Below are positions 15,017 through 21,845 of a stretch of DNA of 25,378 nt, in pieces. Made by a program: the position numbers and the translations under genes. Each line of letters begins with the position of its first letter. The stretch's first letter is position 1. The notes below the pieces were generated by a model. It saw nothing but the letters and a program-made list of their open reading frames with translations. It searched no databases and had not been told where the DNA came from. Source of the stretch: JACKII01 sp963974445 (lineage in GTDB: Bacteria > Pseudomonadota > Alphaproteobacteria > Bin95); contig CAXBDI010000050.1 in NCBI GenBank assembly GCA_963974445.1, positions 1-25,378 of the forward strand. Reading direction: 5' to 3'.

Positions 15017-15464
15017 CGCCAGTGCGCGGCTGCGGGCAGGTATCTTGCGCCAGAGTCAGAGATCGCCGCTCCGATCTGCCTCCAGCTTTCCATGGGTCGA
15101 ATGGGGCAGCAATGCCCTTAGAGCCTGCCCCAAAGTGGTTTCGCGATATCAGCAGGTTGTGGCTCACCGTCTTTGCGAAGAGATGGAGTGAACCGCTCCG
15201 GCAAACCTGGAGCGGTACATGTTCAGGGAAACCGCCGTACAACACGTCCCTACAGAGTCTCACTTAAAATTCAGTCCGTACTTTTCGGGCTCTTGAGCGC
15301 GGGACGGGAGGAGCGATCAGGCCATCACGCCCTCGGCATTGGCATTGGCATTGGCCACCGCACAACACGCATGCTCACAAATGCCAAGGCTTGTTAAGCA
15401 TCAATCCTGCCGGCACATCAACCAATTGAATTCACTTGGACCTCCACTTTAAACGTTAACACGC
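15017..15464. other. Gene-free spacer with hairpins and a short tandem repeat
   Basis: No gene with a domain or a ribosome-binding site is visible on either strand. Structure seen: ACCGCTCC (15192-15199) pairing with GGAGCGGT (15209-15216); TCTTTGCGAAGA (self-complementary ends) at about 15171; three tandem copies of GGCATT (15335-15352); and an 18-base near-palindrome (15422-15439, 16 of 18 positions symmetric, centred on GAATTC) just beyond the stop of the next minus-strand gene. The 15120-15260 part may be a decayed dispersed repeat. Confidence 0.5.
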
Positions 15465-16871
15465 TCACGCTCCCCACTCCGGCGCGTGCGTCCCCGGCGG
15501 TACCGTCTTCGTCGCCCAATAGCCGGGCGTTGCCTTCAACTGCGCAGCGGGCTTGACGCCGGTCATGTGGCCGAAGGCGGTCTGGCCGTAGTCCTCGATC
15601 AGGTCGGCGATGCCCTCGGCCGTCATCTCCGGCGCGTCCAACGCATCCTGCTTGCCCAGCGATTGCAGCCAACGTCCGGTTCGGGCGAGCGACACCCGCA
15701 CCAGCCAGCTTCCGCCCTCCTCCGCCTGCTTCAGCCGGGCCATCATCGCCCCCAGAGCCATCAGATAGCCGCTGCCATGATCTAACGCCTGGCACGGCAG
15801 ATGCTGCATGCCGTCCTTGCCGGCAGCGACGCCGCCCGCATGGCCGATGCCGGAGGCCGTCTGCACGATCGAATCGAAACCCCGCCGCTCCGACCACGGC
15901 CCTTCATGGCCGAAGGCGGACAGCGAGACATAGACGAGCCCCGGACGAAGCGCCGCCAACTGCTCCGGCCCCAGCCCCCGGCTGGCCAGCGTGCCGGGCC
16001 GGTAGCCCTGGACGAAAATATCGGCCTCACGCACCAGTCCCTTTAGCCGCCCAACACCGGCGTCCTTGCGCAGGTCGAGATAGGCCGAGCGCTTGCCGCG
16101 GTTCGCGTCGATGATCAGCGCCATGGCATGCGCCATATGGGCCGCCGTGATCTGCAACACCTCCGCCCCGTGCTCCGCCATGGTGCGCCCGCAGACCGGC
16201 CCGGCGATGACCTTGGTCAGGTCGAGCACCCGCAGGCCGGCCAGCGGACGCTCACCCGCCGCCGGCAAGGGCCGCGGCTCCGCCTCGCCGATCTTCTCCA
16301 GGATCAACACCGGCTGTGAGTCCAGGGCCGCGCTTTGCGGGTGGGCGCCCCACTCATCCTCGGAGCGCATGCGCGCAATCGGCAGGCTATTGGCCGCGAA
16401 CAACTCCTCGACCTCCGCCGCACTCATGCCGTCGAACACCCGCTGCACGCCGGCACGGTTGTAGGCGCAGTGCAACAGTTCGGCGGCGGCCATGCGGTGC
16501 TGCGGGTAGTTGCAGTGCACCTGCACCCAACCGCCGTCGCCGCACTTGTAGAAGCCGTGGATCGGGTCGAATTCCATCGCTCCCGGCTTGTCGTTCAGAC
16601 GGATATAGCTTTCGGAGCGAAAGGCCGCTGCCGCATGCCGCATGCTCAGGCTCACGTCTTGAGCCGGCCCGCCGCGGGCTCGGTGGATTTCCGCCGCCGC
16701 AAGGCCGGTCGCGGCAATCGCCGCCTGCGCCTGCACGCCGACCTTGTAGATGCCGGGCAGCGCCGGCTCGTCGCCGGTCAAGGCGACGCGGTCCAGAGCC
16801 TTCGAATCTCCGCCTGCCAGATCCCAAATCTTTGCGAGTTGGTCGGCGGCCTCCCGGTTGTCGGTTTGCAT
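15465..16871 (-). CDS. CaiB/BaiF family III CoA-transferase, double-length form
   Basis: The protein has 468 residues. The C-terminal half (from about residue 208) carries LAGLRVLDLTKVIAGPVCGR, AEHGAEVL, RGKRSAYLDLR, VQGYRPGTLASRGL, SLSAFGHEGPW and FDSIVQTASG, with Asp333 in the catalytic position. Residues 40-190 form a degenerate first half. Overall design and many blocks match the plus-strand protein at 1989-3419, so the two are paralogues, but this one keeps the Asp that the other replaces with Glu. ATG at 16871 has AAGGGAG about 10 bases ahead on the minus strand. It is divergent from the frameshifted small gene and the heptose operon. The substrate is unknown. Confidence 0.85.
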   Translation of the reverse strand: MQTDNREAADQLAKIWDLAGGDSKALDRVALTGDEPALPGIYKVGVQAQAAIAATGLAAAEIHRARGGPAQDVSLSMRHAAAAFRSESYIRLNDKPGAMEFDPIHGFYKCGDGGWVQVHCNYPQHRMAAAELLHCAYNRAGVQRVFDGMSAAEVEELFAANSLPIARMRSEDEWGAHPQSAALDSQPVLILEKIGEAEPRPLPAAGERPLAGLRVLDLTKVIAGPVCGRTMAEHGAEVLQITAAHMAHAMALIIDANRGKRSAYLDLRKDAGVGRLKGLVREADIFVQGYRPGTLASRGLGPEQLAALRPGLVYVSLSAFGHEGPWSERRGFDSIVQTASGIGHAGGVAAGKDGMQHLPCQALDHGSGYLMALGAMMARLKQAEEGGSWLVRVSLARTGRWLQSLGKQDALDAPEMTAEGIADLIEDYGQTAFGHMTGVKPAAQLKATPGYWATKTVPPGTHAPEWGA

Positions 16872-16978
16872 GCTGGGGCTACTCCCTTTCCGGCAATGAT
16901 GGGCTCGCAGTATAGGCGGGCTGCCGGCGCTCCGCTATGCTGGCGGCGTTCTCCGCTCCGGTAGGGATTAGCCTCACC

Positions 16979-17205
16979 ATGATCTACCAACACCGCATCG
17001 TCATCGCCCGCGCCAGCAAGCTGGAGTTGCGCCACCGGGCGGCGAGCTACGCCGCTTCCCGGACCTGGCCGTCTGGCAGCGCTGGCGCGAGCGGCAGGAT
17101 GGTGACGCGGCGCTTAGCGATCTGGTCAAACGGCAATGGCTCGGCCATATCGAGCGGGTGGATAGCCAATTGCTGCGGCCGCTCGACTACAGCCGCATCC
17201 GATAG
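16979..17205 (+). pseudogene. Small gene of unknown function, apparently frameshifted
   Basis: From ATG 16979 the frame reads MIYQHRIVIARASKLELRHR with typical GC-rich third positions. About 24 codons in, near 17050-17056, good coding shifts to another frame: FPDLAVWQRWRERQDG, later LVKRQWLGHIERVDSQLLR and PLDYSRIR, ending at TAG 17203-17205. The second frame has no ATG, GTG or TTG of its own before this block and is closed by TAG 16966-16968. Restoring one missing base would give a 75-residue basic, helical protein. AGGGA lies about 13 bases before the ATG, and the stop is 24 bases before hldD, so it looks like the first gene of the heptose operon. I do not recognise the family. A sequencing error is as likely as a true mutation. 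Confidence 0.6.
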
Positions 17206-17229
17206 CGTGGTTTTGGGAGACGTCTTGCA

Positions 17230-18210
17230 GTGATCCTGGTGACCGGCGGCGCCGGCTTTATCGGCTCGAACCTGGTGGCCGGCCTGCTGGAGGCGGGCTC
17301 CGGCCCGGTGGTGGTTTGCGATTGGCTCGGCCAGGATCAGAAATGGCGCAACCTGGCGCATCACCTGGTCGATGACGTGGTCGCGCCGGAGGCCCTGTCG
17401 GACTGGCTGAAGGGCCAAGACCCCACCGGCGTGCTGCACATGGGCGCGATCTCCAGCACCACGGTCAGCGATGCCGACGCCGTCGTGCGCCAGAACTTCC
17501 AGACCTCCCGCCTGCTGTGGGAATATTGCGCGGAGCGGCAGGCGCCGCTGGTCTACGCCTCCTCCGCCGCCACCTACGGGGACGGCTCGGCAGGCTTCGA
17601 CGACGAGGATTCGGCGGAAGCCCTGGCCAAGCTCAAGCCGCTGAACCTCTACGGTTGGTCGAAGCACTGGTTCGACCGCTGGGCGGTGGATCAGCGCGAC
17701 CGCGGCCAGCCGCAGCCGCCGTTCTGGGCCGGCATGAAGTTCTTCAACGTCTACGGCCCGAACGAATACCACAAGGACGACATGCAGAGCATCGTCGCCA
17801 AGAACCATACCAAAGTCGCGGCGGGCGAGAGCGTCGGCCTGTTCCAGTCGCATCACCCGAACTACGAGCACGGCGGCCAACTGCGCGACTTCGTCTATGT
17901 GCAGGACTGCGTGGACGTGGCGCTCTGGCTGCTGCGGGCGCAACCGCAGTGCGGTCTCTACAATGTCGGCACCGGCGCGGCCCGCAGCTTCAAGGCGTTG
18001 GTCGAGGCCCTCGCCGACGCTTGCGGCCAACCGCCCCGCATCGACTATGTGCCGATGCCAGAGGCGCTACGCCCGCGCTACCAATATTTTACTGAGGCGC
18101 GGATGAATCGGCTGCGCGCCGCCGGCTATAACCAGCCCTTCCATTCCATCGAGGATGGCGTCGGCGACTATGTCCGCCGCTTCCTCAGCCAGCCCGACCC
18201 TTACCGTTAG
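17230..18210 (+). CDS. hldD: ADP-L-glycero-D-manno-heptose 6-epimerase
   Basis: This 326-residue extended-SDR epimerase catalyses the last step in making ADP-L-glycero-beta-D-manno-heptose for the lipopolysaccharide inner core. GGAGFIG (6-12) binds NADP. The catalytic Tyr141 and Lys145 lie in NLYGWSKHWFD, with the Ser pair of YASSAATYG before them. KFFNVYGPNEYHKDDMQSIV is a block specific to HldD/RfaD, distinguishing it from UDP-glucose epimerases. The start is GTG 17230, as the fold begins at once and TGGGAGA stands at about 17213-17219. The gene is followed 13 bases later by hldE. Confidence 0.93.
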   Translation: MILVTGGAGFIGSNLVAGLLEAGSGPVVVCDWLGQDQKWRNLAHHLVDDVVAPEALSDWLKGQDPTGVLHMGAISSTTVSDADAVVRQNFQTSRLLWEYCAERQAPLVYASSAATYGDGSAGFDDEDSAEALAKLKPLNLYGWSKHWFDRWAVDQRDRGQPQPPFWAGMKFFNVYGPNEYHKDDMQSIVAKNHTKVAAGESVGLFQSHHPNYEHGGQLRDFVYVQDCVDVALWLLRAQPQCGLYNVGTGAARSFKALVEALADACGQPPRIDYVPMPEALRPRYQYFTEARMNRLRAAGYNQPFHSIEDGVGDYVRRFLSQPDPYR

Positions 18211-18223
18211 GCCCCGCGCGCCC

Positions 18224-19690
18224 GTGAGTTTTCTCGACCGCCTTTCCGCCTTCGCCAACGCCCGCGTGCTGGTGATCGGCGACGTGATGCTGGACCGCTA
18301 CATCTCCGGCGACGTCGAGCGCATCTCGCCGGAAGCGCCAGTGCCGGTGCTACGCCATCGCCAGACCCGCCAGATGCTGGGCGGGGCCGGCAACGTCGCC
18401 GCCAACATCGCCGCGCTCGGCGGCAATGTGGCCCTGGTCGGCCTGGTTGGCCAGGATACGGACGGCGACGCGGTCTGCTCGATCCTGGAGGACTTGGGCA
18501 TCGCCGACGCCGGCCTGGTCGCGTCAGCGGAGCGCCCGACCAGCGTCAAGACCCGCTTCCTCGCCCAGGGGCAGCAGGTGTTGCGCCATGACTGGGAGCG
18601 CACAGACCCGGTGTCGTTGGCGGAACAGGCGGCACTACTCGATGCTTTCGCCCAGCACCTGCCGGCGGCCGATATCGTCGTGCTGTCCGACTATGGCAAG
18701 GGCGCTGCGATGCCGCCGATGGCGCCATTGGTCATCGCCGCAGCCCACGCAGCCGGCAAGCGTGTGCTGGTCGACCCCAAGGGCCGCGACTTCACCATCT
18801 ACCGGGGCGCGACGGCGATCACGCCGAACCGGCGTGAACTGGCAGATGCCAGCCATCTTTCCGTCAGCGACGACGCGTCGGTCGAGGTGGCAGCGGCTCA
18901 CCTGATCCGCACCTGCGGGCTGGAGGCGGTGCTGGCGACCCGCAGCGAGGACGGCCTCTCCGTCATTCGCGCCGGCGCGCCGGCCATCCACATCCCGACC
19001 GAGGCGCGCGAGGTGTTCGACGTTTCCGGCGCTGGCGATACGGTGGTGGCGGCGCTGGCCCTCGGGCTGGCGGCAGGCCTGGATTGGGCCGAGGCGGCAG
19101 CGCTGGCCAATGCGGCGGCGGGAGTCGTGGTGGCCAAGCGCGGCACGGCGCAGGTGACGCCGGACGAACTCCTGGCCGCCCGCACAGCCGCAGAGACCGG
19201 CGAGCCGCAGGCCCTCGAAGCCCTGGTCGCAGACCGCGCCGAGGCCGCCCGCCGCGTCGCCGCCTGGCAGCGCGCCGGCTTGAAAGTCGGCTTCACCAAC
19301 GGCTGCTTCGACCTGATCCACCCGGGCCATATCGCGCTGCTGACCTTCGCCCGCGCCCATTGCGACCGGCTGGTGGTCGGCCTGAACGAAGACGCCTCGG
19401 TCCGCCGCCTGAAAGGCCCGGCCCGGCCGGTGAATGATCTGGCGGGCCGCGCCGCCGTCATGGCCGCGCTGAAGCCGGTCGACCTGGTGACAGCGTTCGG
19501 CGAAGATACGCCGCTAGAGTTGATCCGGGCACTGGGGCCGGATGTGCTGGTGAAGGGCGCGGACTACACGGTCGAGATGGTGGTTGGCGCAAACGTGGTT
19601 CAGGCGCGCGGCGGCCAAGTACTGCTCGCACCGTTGGTCGAGGGCCAAAGCACCAGCGAAATCATCGCCCGCCTGAATGCGGGGGCTTGA
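18224..19690 (+). CDS. hldE: Bifunctional heptose 7-phosphate kinase / heptose 1-phosphate adenylyltransferase
   Basis: The 488-residue fused enzyme phosphorylates D-glycero-beta-D-manno-heptose 7-phosphate at C1 and later adds AMP. The ribokinase-type half covers residues about 1-320 (VLVIGDVMLDRYISGDVERISPEAPVP; QMLGGAGNVAANIAALG; DVSGAGDT at 266-273 with catalytic Asp272). The cytidylyltransferase-like half runs from about 345 (TNGCFDLIHPGH at 358-369, later KGADYTVEMVVGA). Length agrees with the usual fused form. The start chosen is GTG 18224, 13 bases after the hldD stop and next to the conserved domain; an upstream ATG (18155) would overlap hldD by 56 bases. The ribosome-binding site is weak, suggesting coupling to hldD. 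Confidence 0.92.
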   Translation: MSFLDRLSAFANARVLVIGDVMLDRYISGDVERISPEAPVPVLRHRQTRQMLGGAGNVAANIAALGGNVALVGLVGQDTDGDAVCSILEDLGIADAGLVASAERPTSVKTRFLAQGQQVLRHDWERTDPVSLAEQAALLDAFAQHLPAADIVVLSDYGKGAAMPPMAPLVIAAAHAAGKRVLVDPKGRDFTIYRGATAITPNRRELADASHLSVSDDASVEVAAAHLIRTCGLEAVLATRSEDGLSVIRAGAPAIHIPTEAREVFDVSGAGDTVVAALALGLAAGLDWAEAAALANAAAGVVVAKRGTAQVTPDELLAARTAAETGEPQALEALVADRAEAARRVAAWQRAGLKVGFTNGCFDLIHPGHIALLTFARAHCDRLVVGLNEDASVRRLKGPARPVNDLAGRAAVMAALKPVDLVTAFGEDTPLELIRALGPDVLVKGADYTVEMVVGANVVQARGGQVLLAPLVEGQSTSEIIARLNAGA

Positions 19691-19724
19691 GCGTGTCATC
19701 AGTCGCCGCCCCACACTCCCACCC

Positions 19725-19789
19725 TCACCCTGAGCCTGTCGAAGGGTACGTGCCACGATGAAAAACACCCTTAGACAGGCTCAGGGTGA
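19725..19789. repeat. Inverted repeat pair (CCCTGAGCCTGTCGAAGGG family) between hldE and gmhA
   Basis: The left arm TCACCCTGAGCCTGTCGAAGGGTA (19725-19748) and right arm (19766-19789) are 24-base inverted copies that match at 22 positions, with a 17-base spacer. This is a common dispersed palindrome in alphaproteobacteria. In the transcript it would fold into a long hairpin inside the heptose operon, 28 bases before gmhA. It probably affects mRNA processing or partial termination between the two genes; that effect is inference. Confidence 0.75.
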
Positions 19790-19817
19790 AAGACGTTATT
19801 TAGGAGGGCGCCGGCCC

Positions 19818-20408
19818 ATGAGCTCAATGCCAGTCAGCCAATATCTGACCGACAGCGCCGCCATGGTGCAGGCGACTGCCGCCGTCCCCGGCCTCGACAA
19901 AGCGATGGCCAAAGCGGTGGACTGGACCGCTGCCGCGCTCGCCGCCCGCCTGCCGGTGCTGGTTTGCGGCAATGGCGGGTCTGCCGCGGACGCGCAGCAC
20001 ATCGCCGGCGAACTGGTGGGTCGGTTCCTGAAGGAGCGGCGCGGCCTGAACGTCATCGCGCTGGCCGCCAACCCGGCGGTGCTGACTGCCTGGGCCAACG
20101 ACTATGACTACGCCAGCGTCTTCGCCCGCCAGGTGGAGGCCCATGGCCGGCCCGGCGGCGTGCTGCTGGCGCTATCGACCAGCGGCAACTCCGCCAACGT
20201 GGTGCAGGCGGCAGAGGCAGCGCGTAAGGAGCAGATGAAGGTGGTAGCATTGACCGGCGAGGGCGGCGGCAAGCTCGGCCCGCTGGCGCACGCACTATTG
20301 GCGGTGCCCAGCCGACACACGCCGCGCATTCAGGAGGGGCACCTGGCGCTCTACCACTATCTTTGCGAGATGGTGGAAGCCCGGATTGCCGCCGCCGATC
20401 AGCTGTAA
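19818..20408 (+). CDS. gmhA: Sedoheptulose-7-phosphate isomerase (phosphoheptose isomerase)
   Basis: This 196-residue SIS-domain enzyme converts sedoheptulose 7-phosphate to D-glycero-D-manno-heptose 7-phosphate, the first step of ADP-heptose synthesis. VCGNGGSAADAQHIAGELVGRF holds His61 and Glu65. WANDYDYASVF and LSTSGNSANV (phosphate loop) follow, and RIQEGHLALYHYLCEMVE holds Gln172 and His180. These four residues fall at the same numbers as the zinc and catalytic ligands of the E. coli enzyme. ATG 19818 has AGGAGGG about 10 bases ahead; an in-frame ATG at 19758 lies inside the repeat and is not used. No gmhB phosphatase gene is in the window. The last 10 bases overlap a small gene on the other strand. 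Confidence 0.93.
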   Translation: MSSMPVSQYLTDSAAMVQATAAVPGLDKAMAKAVDWTAAALAARLPVLVCGNGGSAADAQHIAGELVGRFLKERRGLNVIALAANPAVLTAWANDYDYASVFARQVEAHGRPGGVLLALSTSGNSANVVQAAEAARKEQMKVVALTGEGGGKLGPLAHALLAVPSRHTPRIQEGHLALYHYLCEMVEARIAAADQL

Positions 20409-20524
20409 GATTGGTCGGCCAGATAGAACATCAGGAAGATCAGCACGGCGCACATGCCATAGCCGCCGAGCGTGGTCAGCAGCCCCATCTTGTCCGGAAA
20501 ATCACTCTGATCGTTGTCGTGCAT
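20399..20524 (-). CDS. Small single-pass membrane protein, 41 residues, unknown function
   Basis: The reading frame runs from ATG at 20524 to TGA ending at 20399. It gives an acidic, charged N-terminus (MHDNDQSDFPDKMG), then one hydrophobic span (about residues 15-36, LLTTLGGYGMCAVLIFLMFY), then a short LADQSYS tail. Third positions are mostly G or C across the span, as in real genes here. GAGAGA precedes the ATG by about 6 bases, and a sigma-70-like TTGAGG-N17-TATGCT lies 37-65 bases upstream. The gene is convergent with gmhA, overlapping it by 10 bases. I do not recognise the family. It is too short for normal gene callers, so it could well be unannotated. Confidence 0.6.
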   Translation of the reverse strand: MHDNDQSDFPDKMGLLTTLGGYGMCAVLIFLMFYLADQSYS

Positions 20525-20560
20525 GAGTATCTCTCAACCTTGGATTTATAGTCGGCGGCT

Positions 20561-20589
20561 AGCATAATTCGAACACCATCTCGCCTCAA
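20561..20589 (-). promoter_or_regulatory. Possible promoter of the small membrane protein gene
   Basis: On the minus strand, TTGAGG (20589-20584) and TATGCT (20566-20561) are separated by 17 bases, each matching consensus at four of six positions. A start near 20554 would give a leader of about 30 nt. Confidence 0.35.
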
Positions 20590-20596
20590 AGAGAAA

Positions 20597-20647
20597 TGCA
20601 AATTGCAACAAATTACTCGCAATATGCGAATTTTAATGCAACCTGCA
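20597..20647. promoter_or_regulatory. Three regularly spaced 11-bp palindromes (YGCAANNTGCR)
   Basis: TGCAAATTGCA (20597-20607), CGCAATATGCG (20618-20628) and TGCAACCTGCA (20637-20647) fit one consensus. Their centres are 21 and 19 bases apart, about two helical turns, placing all on one face of the DNA. They lie about 120-165 bases before the predicted start of the first PEP-CTERM-like gene, where enhancer sites for sigma-54 activators usually sit. The rest of 20525-20856 is AT-rich and gene-free, with the -24/-12 element, a leader hairpin and a TATATAA at 20682-20688. Confidence 0.5.
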
Positions 20648-20738
20648 TCGAATTTCTCCGGCCCGCCCGGTTACTAAACACTATATAACCGACTGACTTC
20701 AAGAAATTTTCTGCCTTTTTTCTGGTTGATATCCTGAA

Positions 20739-20754
20739 TGGCACGCTGCCTGCA
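20739..20754 (+). promoter_or_regulatory. Sigma-54-like -24/-12 promoter of PEP-CTERM-like gene 1
   Basis: TGGCACG (20739-20745) followed by CTGC and CTGCA matches the RpoN consensus TGGCACG-N4-TTGCA at all but one position. GG (20740-20741) and GC (20752-20753) have the required 10 bases between them. The predicted start is near 20765, giving a leader of about 92 nt. Confidence 0.5.
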
Positions 20755-20800
20755 TCACACCGTATGTCCGGTCGTCGCGAATCCATTCGTCACGCCAGGT

Positions 20801-20825
20801 GCTTGTTAAGAGTTCTCTTGCAAGC
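20801..20825 (+). promoter_or_regulatory. Leader hairpin of PEP-CTERM-like gene 1
   Basis: GCTTGTTAAGAG (20801-20812) folds on CTCTTGCAAGC (20815-20825) with one bulged U and one wobble pair. It ends 31 bases before the ATG. Genes 2 and 3 have hairpins at nearly the same distance. Confidence 0.5.
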
Positions 20826-20856
20826 AGTTACAAACCCTATAGTGGGAGAGCAACAA

Positions 20857-21534
20857 ATGAGCCCGATTAAAACTCTTGCCCTGGCCAGCGTCGCCGCCAT
20901 GGCGTTTTCGTATTCCGCCAATGCGCTTACCATTACCGACAGCGACAGCCTTGGTCCGAACACCACCGAACTGAACAGCGCGGTGAATACCCTGACCGTC
21001 GATCTGTTCGACGATATGGGCGGCACTCGTGTTCTGAACAAAGTGATCCTGACGATCGATGCACGCCTGGATAGCAGCGGGACCGTCACCAACAACGCTG
21101 CGCAAATGCAGAATTTCTCGGTGCAGGTCAATTCGATGTTCAGCTCGGCCGGTGGCCCGGCCCCGATCGGCAGCCTGAACGCAAGTGTGCAAATTGGTCC
21201 GCAGGCCTTCAACCTGGCCAGCGGCGCCAGCGCACCGTTCGGTCCGTCGTCCGCCACTGACCAGATGATGGTCATGTTCACCAACCCTGGTGATTTGGCG
21301 GCGTTCCTCGGCGCCGGCACCTTCTCGATTGGCATCGACACGCTGAGCGGCCAGCAGATCCTGGGCGGCGGCGGCAACATTACCGCGGCCATCTCAACCC
21401 AAGCCAGCGCAACGCTGACGGTCGATTACGACTACCAGAACGTCACCACCACGGACGAGCCGGCAACGCTCGCCATGGCGGGCCTGGCGCTGGCCGGCAT
21501 GGTCGCCATCCGCCGCCGTGCTCGTGCTAGGTAA
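20857..21534 (+). CDS. Secreted protein with PEP-CTERM-like anchor, choice-of-anchor E type (copy 1)
   Basis: The protein has 225 residues. A Sec signal peptide covers residues 1-23 (cleavage after SANA). A beta-rich body of Thr/Ser/Asn/Gly, with no Cys, includes TVDLFDDMGGTRVLNKVILTIDA, the pattern of the choice-of-anchor E domain. At the C-terminus (200-225) is a PEP-CTERM-like tail: DEPATLA, a hydrophobic span (MAGLALAGMVAI), then RRRARAR. In this system an exosortase removes the tail and the protein goes to the surface or matrix; no exosortase is in the window. The start at ATG 20857 follows GGGAGAG by 6 bases. It is the first of three tandem paralogues and the most diverged; its upstream region differs in promoter type. 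Confidence 0.85.
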   Translation: MSPIKTLALASVAAMAFSYSANALTITDSDSLGPNTTELNSAVNTLTVDLFDDMGGTRVLNKVILTIDARLDSSGTVTNNAAQMQNFSVQVNSMFSSAGGPAPIGSLNASVQIGPQAFNLASGASAPFGPSSATDQMMVMFTNPGDLAAFLGAGTFSIGIDTLSGQQILGGGGNITAAISTQASATLTVDYDYQNVTTTDEPATLAMAGLALAGMVAIRRRARAR

Positions 21535-21575
21535 CGTTACGCTCGCTCCTGAGAGAGTTTAGCGCGACTGACGTT

Positions 21576-21603
21576 GGCGGCCCTTGCAAAGGGGCCGCCT
21601 TTT
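21576..21603 (+). terminator. Terminator of PEP-CTERM-like gene 1
   Basis: GGCGGCCCTT and AGGGGCCGCC pair around a GCAA loop (stem 21576-21599), followed by TTTTCC. It is a GC-rich intrinsic terminator with a GNRA-type loop. The same design follows genes 2 and 3. Confidence 0.85.
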
Positions 21604-21684
21604 CCTTTCGGGCGCGTTATAATCGTTGCCGCAGATTGTTCGGAATTGGCGACATCGTCGCGTAAGTTTTTTGTCATCGACAGA

Positions 21685-21712
21685 TTGACTCCTGGGAAAT
21701 TCGTGGTATAGG
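21685..21712 (+). promoter_or_regulatory. Sigma-70-like promoter of PEP-CTERM-like gene 2
   Basis: TTGACT (21685-21690), 16-base spacer, TATAGG (21707-21712). A start near 21719 gives a leader of about 127 nt. Gene 3 has the same -35 and spacer at the same distance, which supports both. Confidence 0.55.
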
Positions 21713-21790
21713 TTCCCCTAACGGCTCGGATGGCGCGTGATCCGCTTTAAGGATTGTGACCGGTCGCGGCGACATGGTTCGTCTAGCCAG

Positions 21791-21815
21791 CACTTGTAAG
21801 AGCATCTTATAAGTG
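21791..21815 (+). promoter_or_regulatory. Leader hairpin of PEP-CTERM-like gene 2
   Basis: CACTTGTAAGA (21791-21801) pairs over 11 positions (one G-U) with TCTTATAAGTG (21805-21815) around a GCA loop. It ends 30 bases before the ATG. Confidence 0.6.
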
Positions 21816-21845
21816 TGCATCAACCAATAGTTAGGAGAGGTTCCA

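Noticed and set aside
14525..15121. Plus-strand open frame of about 198 codons
   Set aside because: It is antisense to the CoA-transferase gene on the minus strand and has no recognisable domain.
18155..18223. ATG 18155 as start of hldE
   Set aside because: It would overlap hldD by 56 bases and add residues before the conserved kinase start; GTG 18224 fits better.
19758..19817. ATG 19758 as start of gmhA
   Set aside because: It lies within the dispersed repeat, giving a repeat-encoded LRQAQGE peptide, while ATG 19818 has AGGAGGG and the correct E. coli-like numbering.
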